This document shows positions 1-8,865 of a stretch of 64,000 bases of DNA, one piece after another; the first letter of the stretch is position 1; the number at the start of each line of letters is the position of its first letter. The position numbers were made by a program, and so were the translations under genes. The notes beneath the pieces were generated by a model. That model saw only the letters and a program-made list of their open reading frames with translations. It ran no database searches and was not told the origin of the DNA. Origin of the DNA: Yponomeuta sedellus (lineage: Eukaryota; Arthropoda; Insecta; Lepidoptera; Yponomeutidae); contig OW203734.1 of NCBI GenBank assembly GCA_934045075.1, positions 5,721,274 through 5,785,273 of the forward strand, in the 5' to 3' direction.

Positions 1-1990
1 AGGAATGGCTAACTTTTATGGCAGATTTATAAGTAACCTTAGCTCGCGTTTGAACCCGCTATATACATTGCTTCGTAAAGGTAAACATTGGTATTGGGGC
101 CCAGAACAAAACTCTGCGTTTCAGCAAGTTAAGACGCAGTTGAGCGAAGCGTGTGCACTAGCACATTTCGATATGTCGCTAGAAACCGTGGTGACGGTAG
201 ACGCCAGTGCCGGCGGGATAGGGGCGGTCTTGGCCCAGCGGGGGCCTGCGGGGGAACATGTCGTCGCGTACGCGTCCCGCACGCTCACACAGGCTGAAAA
301 ACACTACAGTCAAATTCATAAGGAGGCGTTGGCGATAGTGTTTGCCGTCGACAAGTTCCACCAATATGTGTACGGTCGCAGTTTTACACTTCGGACTGAT
401 CACAAGCCGCTGGTTAGTATTTTCGGCCCGAACGTCGGCATACCTAGTGCGGCGGCTAGTCGGCTACAGCGATGGGCCATTAAGTTGTCTGCATACGATT
501 TTAAGATTGAGTATGTTAGGACCGACATGAATACAGCAGATGTACTCTCTCGGTTAATTAAGTCGCATAAGAATGAAGTTAAGAACGAGGAACTATATAT
601 GCCCGAGCAAACGTATTTGCATTTTAGTTCCGATGCATTATTACTTGATTCAACAGTGCTCAAAAAGGAATCGCGCTCAGATCCAATTTTAAGTCGTGTC
701 CTGAGTTACATTAAAGATAGGGTTGTCATTCCGCCGGCGTGCAGGGAAAAAGTTTTATCAGAGTTGCACGATTCCCATATGGGAATAGTCAAGACAAAGT
801 CCCTAGCCCGCAGCTACGTGTGGTGGCCGGGCGTGGACGAGGCCGTGGAGCGCGTCTGTCGCGCGTGCACCGTGTGTGCGGCGGTGGCCGACGCGCCACC
901 CTTGCACGAACCGCGCAGCTGGCCGTGGCCCTCACGTCCTTGGTCGCGTTTACACATGGATTTTTTGAGTCACGCCGGTGTGACGTACTTGGTCATTGTT
1001 GATGCTTGCTCAAAATGGATAGAGGCCATAAAAATGACTCGAACGACGGCACAGGCGGTAATAAACGTTTTGAGAGATATTTGGGCCAGATTCGGGTTGC
1101 CTAGGCAAGTTGTCAGTGATAACGGTCCACCATTTTCAAGCTTAGAATTTCGTGATTTTTTAGACCAAAATGGCATAGAATAAATTTTTAGTGCTCCATA
1201 CCATCCGGCTTCCAACGGGGCAGCCGAAAACGCAGTCAAAATTTGCAAACGAGCTATAAAAAAAGCGCTAAAACAAAATGTGGACGTACATACAGCCCTT
1301 TGCAGGTTTTTACTAGCATACAGGAACACAGAACATGCTACGACTGGGGACAGCCCCGCCAGCATCCTGCAGGGGCGCAGCCTGCGCATGAGGCTGGACT
1401 GCCTCAAACCGGAGCGAGAGGCGCGCGTGGCAGCTCGGCAGGCGAGCAGCGAGCGCGCCGCGGGCGGAGCGCGCCGCCAGTTTGTACCGGGGGACGAGGT
1501 CTGGTATCGAGATTATCGAGGCACAGATAAGTGGCTTGCTGGTAGGGTCGAGGCGTCTTTAGGGAGTACTGACTATACGGTGAGGGCCAATTTAGGAACC
1601 GAGGTACACAGACACGTCGATCAGTTGAGACGAAGGGTAACTCAAGTTCTAGGTGAGAGTGAGCGTAAATCGTTCTCACAAGTGGGGGTTGGTTATAGGC
1701 AGTCACGTCGGACCTCCCTGTCATTTCCTGGGGCTGAAGGGGAGGCCATAGAGGGTGACGTTTCAGCATCATCTCCGGCGTCAGCGCGGGTCGTCGAAAG
1801 CCCAACCGCGCACTCGCCCGCGCACTCGTCCCCACAGAAGCCGGCAGGTACAGCTTCACCTACACATTCACATGGAGTACCTATACCCACTGTTCCTACG
1901 AATAGCGAACCGACTCAGACTCCTGAGCGTCGATATCCTTATCGAAATCGAAAGCCGCCTTCTAGATACGGCTTTCCAGAAGTTGATTGA
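1..1990 (+). pseudogene. pol: Ty3/gypsy retrotransposon pol, C-terminal half (RT end, RNase H, integrase), broken by an in-frame stop
   Basis: Open frame entering from the left edge; position 5 is only the first visible ATG. The start reads as the RT thumb/connection. RNase H follows with acidic residues D66, E107, D132 and D179, numbered from that ATG. The integrase HHCC finger is H255, H258, C288, C291, and the catalytic D319 and D372 are visible. A TAA at 1181-1183 interrupts the core just before its glutamate. The same frame then continues from 1184 to 1990 with the expected PASNG..E segment, a C-terminal domain, a Ser/Pro-rich linker and a basic RRYPYRNRKPP tail. The product would reverse-transcribe and integrate element DNA. 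A single stop in an otherwise well-kept frame suggests a fairly young but dead copy. No env-like reading frame follows. Family placement is firm; the clade within gypsy is not resolved. Confidence 0.9.
1181..1183 (+). other. Premature in-frame TAA in the integrase core
   Basis: The upstream and downstream open frames are in the same phase, so this is a point nonsense change, not a frameshift. It separates the second catalytic Asp from the Glu-containing helix. Confidence 0.85.
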
Positions 1991-2082
1991 GTTTTATGTA
2001 ATTAAATTAGTTAACGAATAATTTCACAAGAAATTGTTAATCTAGGTTTGTTAAATTTTAAGTTATTAAATAAGAGTGGAGG

Positions 2083-2162
2083 TGTTAGATATAAGTGAGG
2101 TAGTTTGTAGTCAGTCTTGCAATAAACGTCGTCCCGTTCAAGCGTGCGTGTATTATTTGTCA
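2083..2162 (+). repeat. Possible 3' LTR (or part) of the gypsy element
   Basis: About 90 bp after the pol stop there is a purine-rich tract (AAGAGTGGAGG) directly followed by TGTTAG. A polyadenylation-like AATAAACG lies at about 2120. After about 2162 the sequence becomes homologous to the LINE 3' UTR near 3175, which places the LTR end near there. The matching 5' LTR is outside the window, so the borders are inferred. Confidence 0.4.
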
Positions 2163-2873
2163 AATAATTCCTTAAATTCCTTTATCAACTTATCCTAATG
2201 GGTTAAATGTTTGTCATCTTGTTATTTTTTTTTTTCACTTTTCTCTCTTTGCCTTTTCTTTTCTTTTTTACTTTTTCTTTGTTTTGTTGTTATGTATATA
2301 TGTATATTGTATCTCTTTTTTATATTTAAAACCCATTTACACTATGATTTGCAATATAATAGAAATTATAAGAAGAAAATAAATTTAAATGAAATTAAAT
2401 GAATGAAATTAAATTAAATAATGTAAAAATTTTAAAATTATAATATAAAATTTCATGTTTTTGTTTTTCCCCCGACGCCTTATCTCTGTCTACTCCGAAG
2501 AGTAGTCACAAGCAAGGCGCCGGGGTACAAGATAAAAGTAGTTAACATTAAGATATAAAAACACTTAAACCAACTCGCTCGGACTGATCAAAAATATTTC
2601 TCTATTCTCATATTATTATTTTTTTTTTTTTATAAATTGTTAGCTGCTTAAGAGGTACTTAGCTCACCCGGGCTAGAACCGGCCCCCATTCGCCCTTGAG
2701 GCCGCGCGCGTCACTCCCAGGGCGAAGGCAAGGAAGGCCTCCCGACTCTTGGAGTCGGCCATAAAGGCGGCGAACGCCTCGCACCTCACCGCTCTTCCCA
2801 GGCGTATCTCGCAATCGGCCCTAGCAGCTCCAAAACGGGGACACTCCTCCAGCAGGTGCTCCAGCGTTTCTGC
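2163..2873 (-). mobile_element. R1-like LINE copy 1: 5'-truncated 3' end (ORF2 C-terminus plus 3' UTR)
   Basis: Positions 2673-2873 are nearly identical to the end of the large LINE ORF2 (3761-3960). They encode the last roughly 66 residues, ending in TAG on the minus strand. The 3' UTR continues to lower coordinates with the same CTAATGGGTT block seen near 3180 and one copy of the 56-nt stem-loop. The gypsy element appears to have inserted into this UTR, so its true 3' end lies left of the window. The copy is cut at 2873, within ORF2. Confidence 0.85.
2470..2525 (-). repeat. 56-nt stem-loop, copy 1 (LINE 3' UTR)
   Basis: Outer 12-bp stem 2470-2481/2514-2525 has one A:C mismatch. Inner stem is CTACTC/GAGTAG (2490-2495/2500-2505) with tetraloop CGAA. 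Same architecture as the copies at 3462 and 3630. Confidence 0.85.
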
Positions 2874-2887
2874 TCAGCTCAGCTCCA
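2874..2887. other. Junction filler between LINE copy 1 and the target sequence
   Basis: Short GCTCAG-like repeats (TGCTCAGCTCAGCTCCA) precede the target word GCTCAGTATAGGG. They look like target-templated additions made during 5' junction formation. Confidence 0.5.
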
Positions 2888-2900
2888 GCTCAGTATAGGG
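2888..2900. repeat. Left target-site duplication of the large LINE
   Basis: GCTCAGTATAGGG here is repeated exactly at 7881-7893. A run of twelve T (poly(A) of the minus-strand element) starts directly after it at 2901. Confidence 0.88.
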
Positions 2901-3461
2901 TTTTTTTTTTTTGATTTTAATAAGGTCCTGCCACCGTTTATTTCGTGGCAACCTTGAAGTCAATTTATTATTAAAATAACATGTCAATGTTAATATGTCA
3001 TAAATTTAAAATTAATTCAATTATTCTATTATTATTATTATTAAAATACACAGTAAAATTATTAAAAGATGCAATATTATTAAAGTATACAATATAAATT
3101 TAAATTTTTGAATAATACGTGATAAAGTTCAATTGTGAATATTAGAGTAACATAAAAATAATTCTTAGTTTTACTTAGTCTAATGGGTTTAAATTTTGCG
3201 TTCCTTTTTTTTTTTTTTTGGCATGTTTTCTTTTCTTTTTTTTTACTTTTTGCTTTCAATGTCTTTTTGATGGATTTGTTAACTTTTTTTTTTTCTAGTA
3301 TTATATATATACTTTTTTTTTTTTCATAACCCATGTACATAATTTCAGAAGAATAAGTGAAGTAAAACTTATGTTATATAAAATTGTTACCCTTTTTTTA
3401 AAAAAAAAAAAAATTCTAAAATATAAAAAGTTTTAAAATTAAATTTACACAGTCGTGTTTA

Positions 3462-3517
3462 CCCCGGCGCCTTATCTCTGTCTACTCAATCGAGTAGTCA
3501 CAAGCAAGGCGCCGGGG
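3462..3517 (-). repeat. 56-nt stem-loop, copy 2 (LINE 3' UTR)
   Basis: Perfect 12-bp outer stem CCCCGGCGCCTT/AAGGCGCCGGGG (3462-3473/3506-3517). Inner 6-bp stem at 3482-3487/3492-3497 with tetraloop AATC. The sides of the internal loop are conserved among the copies. Confidence 0.9.
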
Positions 3518-3629
3518 TTTTAATAATATGAGGTGTCAAAAACATTAAAATTAAATTTATTTAAATTACAATAAGATGTCAAGAAATTAAAAAGAAGAAA
3601 TGCCTTGGTTAATTAATATTAGGTGTGTT

Positions 3630-3685
3630 CCCCGGCGCCTTATCTCTGTCTACTCCATCGAGTAGTCACAAGCAAGGCGCCGGGG
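3630..3685 (-). repeat. 56-nt stem-loop, copy 3 (LINE 3' UTR)
   Basis: Same perfect outer stem (3630-3641/3674-3685) and inner stem (3650-3655/3660-3665), tetraloop CATC. It lies 75 nt downstream of the ORF2 stop in transcript sense. Only the tetraloop differs from copy 2. Confidence 0.9.
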
Positions 3686-3760
3686 TCCTGTAATGTTTGC
3701 CGACTTATTATAATCTTACCCTCTTCCCCGGCTTAAAAATGGGTATCTGGGTCGCCCAGG

Positions 3761-6700
3761 TTAAACCCGGCTCCCATTCGCCCTTGAGGCCGCGCGCGTC
3801 ACCCCCAGGGCGAAGGCGAGGAAGGTCTCTCGACTCTTGGAGTCGGCCATAAAGGCGGCGAAAGCCTCGCACCTCACCGCTCTTCCCAGGCGTATCTCGC
3901 AATCGGCCCTTGCAGCTCCGAAACGGGGACACTCCTCCAGCAGGTGCTCCAGCGTTTCGGGAGTCACGTCATCGCAAATGCATGACGGACTCCCCGCGAG
4001 CTTAAACCTGTGGAGGTACGCTCGAAAGCCGCCGTGCCCCGTAAGGAGCTGCGCCTTGGCATTGCACATCGTGAATTTGCCAAGGACTTTGTGGGCCGAT
4101 GCGACGTCCGGGAAGAACAGCGAGGTGACGCGGCCTGTGGCAGACTCACTGTAGCGGGTCTGCCACTTTGCCACTGTCTCCCGTCTCACCTGCAGTTTTG
4201 CGTGTGAGACGGGATACAGGTCGTAGGCTGCCGCGTCTTTGCGAGACAGCGCCGCCCTCTTGGCCAACTCGTCCGCGCGTTCGCTGCCGGGGATCCCGAC
4301 GTGGGCCTTGATCCAGTAAAACCGGATCAGGCCCCCGTTTTCCTGGATGTGCGCCAGCTGGCCGTGGATCTTCACGGCCAGCGGGTGTGTGGGCGAGGTA
4401 CTCCTGAGCAACTCCAGAGCGGATCTGGAGTCGCTCAGAACACCCCCGGCAACGAGGTCGAGAGCCTTAGAGATCGCCACCATCTCCGCTTGGAAGACGG
4501 AGGCGAATCCCTCCAGCCTGAACCCCCTGGTGCGGACCTCAGCGCCGCCCTTCCACAGTGTGACCGCTCCCCCCACCTTGCCCTCGATCTTACTGCCGTC
4601 CGTGTAGGCCCTGGGCCAGTCGTCGGGCACCTTATCGAGCTCCTCCACGCTGGCCACCTCCTCAAACTCCACAAGAGTTCTAAGAGCGGGGTGTGCCAGC
4701 GTGAACGGGCTGCATCGGTGCTCGACTTCCCGGCCCGGGAGCGGGGCGAAGGGCCTCCCCCTCTTCAGCTCATAAAGTTGAAGGGCCTCCTCGGCCCTTA
4801 GGTCGAGGGGGAGGATCCTCGCCAGGAGGACGGCAGCAGTGAGGGAGGTAGTGCGATGGGCCTTCGCAATGCGGATCGCGAAGGCCCTGGTCACCCTGTC
4901 GAGCACGGCCCTGGGGCCCGCACGTTGCGCGACAGGCGCCCAGACGTTGGCCGCATAGAGGATGGTAGGCTCGATGACGGTAGTGTAGAGCAGCCGGACG
5001 ATATCGGCATTTAAGCCCCAAGTCGCCCTTGCCGCTCTAGACACCATCTGGAACCTAGCCATAGCTTTGCCGCAGACCCTGTTGAGGTGGCCAAGAAAGT
5101 TGAGGTTCTTGTCGATCGTCAGACCCAGTACGGTGATCTCATCCGAGAACGCGATGTCCTCCCCCCCAAGACTCAGTTTGGGTGGGATTACATCGCGCTT
5201 CTTGGTGACCACCATAGCTTGGGTCTTTCGAGCGGCGAACCTCATCTTAGCCGCCTCTCCCCACTCAGACACGGCTTCCAGCGCGGCGTTTAGGATCCCC
5301 TCAAGCTCACCCGCAGTCTGCGCCGCGGCGATAATTAAAATATCGTCCGCGAACGCCTGCAGGTGAGCTCTCAGGTCCTCGCCGCGCCGGAGCAAAGGGT
5401 CGAGTAGCAGGTTCCACAGCAGGGGACCGCACGTCGAGCCTTGGATGCAACCCTTCGAAGTAGGTCTGTCTACTTGTGCTCCAGCGTACCTGACTGTGAC
5501 CTGTCTTTCGCTCAGGTAGCTGCACAGGAGTTGGTAGACAGACTGGTCGCATCCAGTGGCCAGGATCTGGTGTTTTATTCCGGGCCACCACGCATTGTCG
5601 AAGGCCCCCTCGATATCGAGGGAGACTACTCCGACAATGCGTTTTTGCCCGACGTGATCTCTTATGAGCTGGACAGCATCATACAAAGCGTCCTCCGTGC
5701 TGCGCTGCGGCATAAAGCCATATTGGCGCGGGCTCAGTCCTCCGCCCAACCCGAGCTGCCAGAGCAGCCTCCCGGCCATCATCTTCTCCAAGATCTTCCC
5801 CAGGACGGACAGGAGCCCAATTGGCCTGTATGACTTAGGCTGCGTGTAGTCATCTCTGCTGGGCTTAGGCAGGATTTTGACTACAGCGGCCTTCCAATCC
5901 TTGGGGAAGTATCCCAGAGAAAGGCAGGCGTTCATCAGGGCAACAAATACATCATTTCTTGCCCTGATGGCCGCACTGCAGATGTCGGCCGTGAGGCCAT
6001 CCCCCCCGGGCGCCTTTTTAGGGTGGATGCCCTTCAAGACGCCCGAGAGCTCGTGCTGGGAGAAGGGAATAAACTCCCACGGCTTGGCACTGGCTTCATC
6101 CTCCATGCGGGCAACTGCCTGCCTGACGCGGGCATGAGTATAAGACTCGGACTGAAGATCGTCAGCTGGGTAGAACGTATCAGCTATGAGAGCTGCGGAA
6201 CCCTCGGCATCCAGGGTGCGTCCATCCGCGCCGCTGAGGAGGGTGTCCTCCTTCCGACGAGCGGCGCATCTTAGCACCCTATAGATGCCGTCCCACACGC
6301 TCTCACGCTCCTGCTTTGTGCAGAATTCCACCCAGCTGGCGGTCTTGGCCGCCTCTATGGCGGCCTTGTAGTCCTCCTTGGCCACCAGATACTCCTCAAC
6401 TACCCTATCCCTTCTTCGGCGATTCGCGTGCCGGATTCGACCCCTCAACGTGATGAGGTTGCGCTTCTTGGCCTGCAACTCAGGGCTCCACCAAATCACC
6501 CGTTTGGGTGCCTTTGGTGGAGCCAGAAGAGGGATCGAATCCTCGCACGCACCGTGAATCGCCCCAGTGTACCTTCCAATGGCCTCCTCAAGACCGCGGG
6601 GCGTCTCGATAGCCTCGATTTCGTCGACCGTCCAGTCTCCTAGACGGTCGACGAACGAGGCCCGAAAAAGGTCCCAGTCGGCCTTCCCGGCGTGGTAACG

Positions 6701-7510
6701 CCTGGTGGATCCGCTGGGTCTGGCTGGCTCCGTCTCGGGCCCCACCCCCACCTCGAACGTGATCGCCCGATGGTCCGGGGCGGAGGGGATGAGGTCCGGA
6801 CGGACCCTCCAGTCGCTCACTCGATGGAAGAGCGCCGACGTGGCGAGGGTTACGTCAACTATGCTGGTGAACAGCTTGTCCCCCCGCCAGATGTAAAACG
6901 TCGGCGCCCTTCCCTCGTTGAGGACCTGCAGATCCACCTGGGCTGCGAACTCGGAGAACAGAGTTCCCCTCTGGTCCTCGCGCTCGCAGCCCCACCAAAG
7001 GCTTTTGGCGTTAATGTCCCCGCCGAGAAGGACCGCGCTGGTGCCCATGCGGTCCATGAAGGCCTGGATGTCGCGGAGATAGGGGCTGAGGTCTTGGTTT
7101 CCCTCAAGGTACACCGAGACCAGGCCGATCTTCTGCCGCTCCCATTCCACCACCACCGCCACGACATTCTCCGTGATGGTGGTGGCGTCCTGGACGACAG
7201 AGAGGGCCGGGTTGATGATGAGGATAGCCGACTTGACCGGTTTAGCCCCGGTAGCCATCTTTTTTATACAAGTATACCGGGTGTCCACTCGGCCCACCGA
7301 CCCAGTGTAAGGTTCCTGGATCAGTACGGCCGGGTAGCCACCCTCGATGGCCACCTGGACGACCTCGTGGAACGCGGCGCGGCAACGGCCTATGTTGACT
7401 TGCAACAGCCGTATAGTGCCCCGCCGCGCTCCCCGTGGCCGCCCCGCGGCGTCCCGGCCAACGTCGGCCACCCCATCACCCGGCGCACCCCGAGGCCGTG
7501 GGGGGGCCAA
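3761..7510 (-). CDS. LINE ORF2 polyprotein: endonuclease, reverse transcriptase, RNase H
   Basis: 1249 codons without a stop. The APE-like endonuclease covers about residues 33-255, with N39, E66 (QEPY), D165/N167 (GGDIN), D219 and D246/H247 (PDH). Reverse transcriptase spans about 480-800, with motif A D632 (SLDIEGAFD) and the catalytic FADD at 720-723. RNase H spans about 966-1090, with D971, E1009, D1027, H1070 and D1080. A C-terminal finger is formed by C1177, C1179, H1189, C1194. The product nicks target DNA and copies element RNA onto it (target-primed reverse transcription). The reading frame begins at TTG with no in-frame ATG before residue 85. It overlaps the ORF1 stop region, so it probably relied on coupled translation or frameshifting, or this copy has an indel in the C-run at 7500-7506. 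All visible catalytic residues are present, so this is a young copy. Confidence 0.93.
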   Translation of the reverse strand: MAPPRPRGAPGDGVADVGRDAAGRPRGARRGTIRLLQVNIGRCRAAFHEVVQVAIEGGYPAVLIQEPYTGSVGRVDTRYTCIKKMATGAKPVKSAILIINPALSVVQDATTITENVVAVVVEWERQKIGLVSVYLEGNQDLSPYLRDIQAFMDRMGTSAVLLGGDINAKSLWWGCEREDQRGTLFSEFAAQVDLQVLNEGRAPTFYIWRGDKLFTSIVDVTLATSALFHRVSDWRVRPDLIPSAPDHRAITFEVGVGPETEPARPSGSTRRYHAGKADWDLFRASFVDRLGDWTVDEIEAIETPRGLEEAIGRYTGAIHGACEDSIPLLAPPKAPKRVIWWSPELQAKKRNLITLRGRIRHANRRRRDRVVEEYLVAKEDYKAAIEAAKTASWVEFCTKQERESVWDGIYRVLRCAARRKEDTLLSGADGRTLDAEGSAALIADTFYPADDLQSESYTHARVRQAVARMEDEASAKPWEFIPFSQHELSGVLKGIHPKKAPGGDGLTADICSAAIRARNDVFVALMNACLSLGYFPKDWKAAVVKILPKPSRDDYTQPKSYRPIGLLSVLGKILEKMMAGRLLWQLGLGGGLSPRQYGFMPQRSTEDALYDAVQLIRDHVGQKRIVGVVSLDIEGAFDNAWWPGIKHQILATGCDQSVYQLLCSYLSERQVTVRYAGAQVDRPTSKGCIQGSTCGPLLWNLLLDPLLRRGEDLRAHLQAFADDILIIAAAQTAGELEGILNAALEAVSEWGEAAKMRFAARKTQAMVVTKKRDVIPPKLSLGGEDIAFSDEITVLGLTIDKNLNFLGHLNRVCGKAMARFQMVSRAARATWGLNADIVRLLYTTVIEPTILYAANVWAPVAQRAGPRAVLDRVTRAFAIRIAKAHRTTSLTAAVLLARILPLDLRAEEALQLYELKRGRPFAPLPGREVEHRCSPFTLAHPALRTLVEFEEVASVEELDKVPDDWPRAYTDGSKIEGKVGGAVTLWKGGAEVRTRGFRLEGFASVFQAEMVAISKALDLVAGGVLSDSRSALELLRSTSPTHPLAVKIHGQLAHIQENGGLIRFYWIKAHVGIPGSERADELAKRAALSRKDAAAYDLYPVSHAKLQVRRETVAKWQTRYSESATGRVTSLFFPDVASAHKVLGKFTMCNAKAQLLTGHGGFRAYLHRFKLAGSPSCICDDVTPETLEHLLEECPRFGAARADCEIRLGRAVRCEAFAAFMADSKSRETFLAFALGVTRAASRANGSRV

Positions 7511-7520
7511 GGTGCCCGCA

Positions 7521-7853
7521 TCAACAGTACTTAATGGCCTGCCGCGCTATACTGTCCCAACGCACGCGCTCGGGACAGTCGGCGGCGTATGCAGGGTGCG
7601 AGGACTCTACCCCTGGCACTTTCGTGCAGTGGCAGCAGTGCGGCCCCTCAGCCCGCGCCGACGGGGGGCAGTCCCTGGTTTGGTGCTCGCCGCTGCATTG
7701 GCCACACCTGGCTTCGGCGCGACAAATTCGCGCCGTATGCCCGTAGCCCATGCAGCGGTAGCACTGCACCAAAGGGGACTGGTCCACCGCCAGCACGACC
7801 TGGCAGCCCAGCCTTATCCTCGCTCCTTCCATACGCCGCCATATTTCGGGGGG
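7521..7853 (-). pseudogene. LINE ORF1, C-terminal part with three CCHC zinc knuckles
   Basis: About 110 codons, in frame from the truncation region to a TGA at 7523-7521. Three knuckles are visible: CYRCMGYGHTARIC, CGQCSGEHQTRDC, and a longer CCHC at the end. In R1-type LINEs, ORF1 encodes the RNA-binding protein of the particle. The N-terminal majority is missing. The stop codon overlaps an ATG (TGATG, 7523-7519), a layout used for stop-restart translation of ORF2 in some R1-clade elements. That ATG is not in the ORF2 frame in this copy. Confidence 0.82.
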
Positions 7854-7880
7854 TATAGGGGGTATAGGGGGGGGGGCCTC
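7854..7880. other. 5' junction of the large LINE with repeated GTATAGGG-like filler
   Basis: On the plus strand there are two GGTATAGGGG-like units and a G9-10 run before the right target duplication, which itself contains GTATAGGG. They look like target-derived or slippage additions. Confidence 0.5.
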
Positions 7881-8330
7881 GCTCAGTATAGGGTTAACGA
7901 GATCTGTGTAATATCGTTATCAACCCTTGTATGTCCCCACTGCTGGGGCACGGGTCTCTTTCTGCATCGCAGGAAGGTTAGGCCATACTCCACCACGGGG
8001 GCCAAGTCCGGGTTGGTGGAGGATTGTAAGACAGTGGCGGGCCTTACTGTCAGAAGTTACCAAGCCGCCCATAAGGCCTCTGACATGGCTTAACGACTGC
8101 CATTATATGTCAGCCGGCACCAACGGCTTAGCGTGCCTTACGAAGCACGGAAGCGCTCGGAAAAATGCCACTAGCGGTAGTTACGGGACGCTCACCCATC
8201 CCGTACCTGACCGCGCCTGTTGTTGCTTAACCAAGTGATTAATTGCAATCACTCGGTTTGCCTAGGCCACGAGCGCTTCTGTGTAATATGTCCACGAATA
8301 TTTATTTATTTGTTTATTTGTACAAAAAAC
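7881..8330 (+). mobile_element. SINE B 3' tail, interrupted by a 5S-SINE
   Basis: 7881-7914 plus 8278-8330 rejoin to the tail seen intact at 48985-49030 (AGTATAGGG, TTAACGAGATCTGTG, then TATGTCCACGAATATTT). Its 5' half must lie left of the window, beyond the LINE copies. 7881-7893 is also the right target duplication of the LINE. Confidence 0.8.
7915..8277 (-). mobile_element. 5S-SINE, full length (copy a)
   Basis: A 363-bp insertion flanked by the direct repeat TCTGTGTAATAT (7903-7914 and 8278-8289). Head (high coordinate) to tail: GCTCGTGGCC start; a 5S-rRNA-like promoter block with TTAAGCA, GGCGCGGTCAG and GATGGGTGA; a body with CCGTTGGTGCCGG; and the tail hairpin CCCCAGCAGTGGGG ending in GGGTTGATAACG. 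The exact duplication defines both termini of the family. Confidence 0.92.
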
Positions 8331-8620
8331 AAATATAAAAAAAAAGTTTTTCACTTTCACTCTCACATGGTTATGTACCTAAATAAAAGAATCCTTATCT
8401 TTAGGTACTTCTGGCAGTTTTAAGTATCTCCTGCCACGTAATTTGGCGTGCTTCATTTGGAAAGAACAACCGTGTTACGCTAAAAGGGGTTGAGGACGTT
8501 AAGTTGGGGCTTTGCGTTAATTTAGTGTTAATTAGTATTAAGTCCTCATTGTACATATGAGCTTTGTAAATCAGCAATTTTGGCGTCGTCTTTCAGATTA
8601 TCTTGACCTTGTTTTTATGT
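8331..8620. other. Unassigned spacer
   Basis: AT-rich; no coding frame, tRNA-like or known repeat signature recognised. Confidence 0.5.
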
Positions 8621-8621
8621 A

Positions 8622-8843
8622 GCCTGAGCAACGCACAAACCTTCTCTTAGAGAGACATTATGTGCTTCGATATCAACCCTCGTATGTTGGGGCACGGGTC
8701 TCTTCCTGCATCGCAGGAAGGTTAGGCCATACTCCACCACGTGGGGCAAGTCCGGGTTGGTGGAGGATTGTAAGACAGTGGCGAGCCTTACTGTCAGAAG
8801 TTATCAAGCCGCCCATAAGGCTCCTGACATGGCTTCATTACCA
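8622..8843 (-). mobile_element. SINE E tail fragment carrying a truncated 5S-SINE (copy b)
   Basis: 8622-8668 resembles the SINE E tail (CACAAACCTTCTCTTAGAGAG). 8669-8843 is the tail and body of a 5S-SINE lacking its 5S head. Confidence 0.75.
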
Positions 8844-8865
8844 GTTAATCACCAAATTCTACCCC

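Larger units (their letters stand above)
2901..3760 (-). other. 3' UTR of the large LINE
   Basis: AT-rich, with many T-runs and (ATT)n stretches on the plus strand. It contains stem-loops at 3462-3517 and 3630-3685 and ends in a 12-nt poly(A). No coding frame. Confidence 0.8.
2901..7880 (-). mobile_element. R1-like non-LTR retrotransposon (LINE), 5'-truncated in ORF1
   Basis: A 4980-bp insertion bounded by a 13-bp target duplication. In transcript order it holds the ORF1 C-terminus (zinc knuckles), a complete ORF2 frame, an AT-rich 3' UTR with two 56-nt stem-loops, and a poly(A) tail at 2912-2901. ORF1 with three CCHC knuckles plus ORF2 with APE-type endonuclease, RT and RNase H fits the R1/LOA/I group. 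The 5' end is cut inside ORF1, so the copy cannot be autonomous. Target DNA is the 3' half of SINE B. Confidence 0.93.

Noticed and set aside
3080..3340. Lys-rich minus-strand frame
   Set aside because: Produced by T-runs in the LINE 3' UTR; no protein features.
6692..7534. 280-codon plus-strand frame
   Set aside because: Antisense to the ORF2 endonuclease domain, whose conserved residues are clearly on the minus strand.
7435..8093. Long plus-strand frames across the LINE and 5S-SINE
   Set aside because: They are antisense or shifted frames of ORF1/ORF2 and run through element borders; GC-rich LINE DNA creates them.
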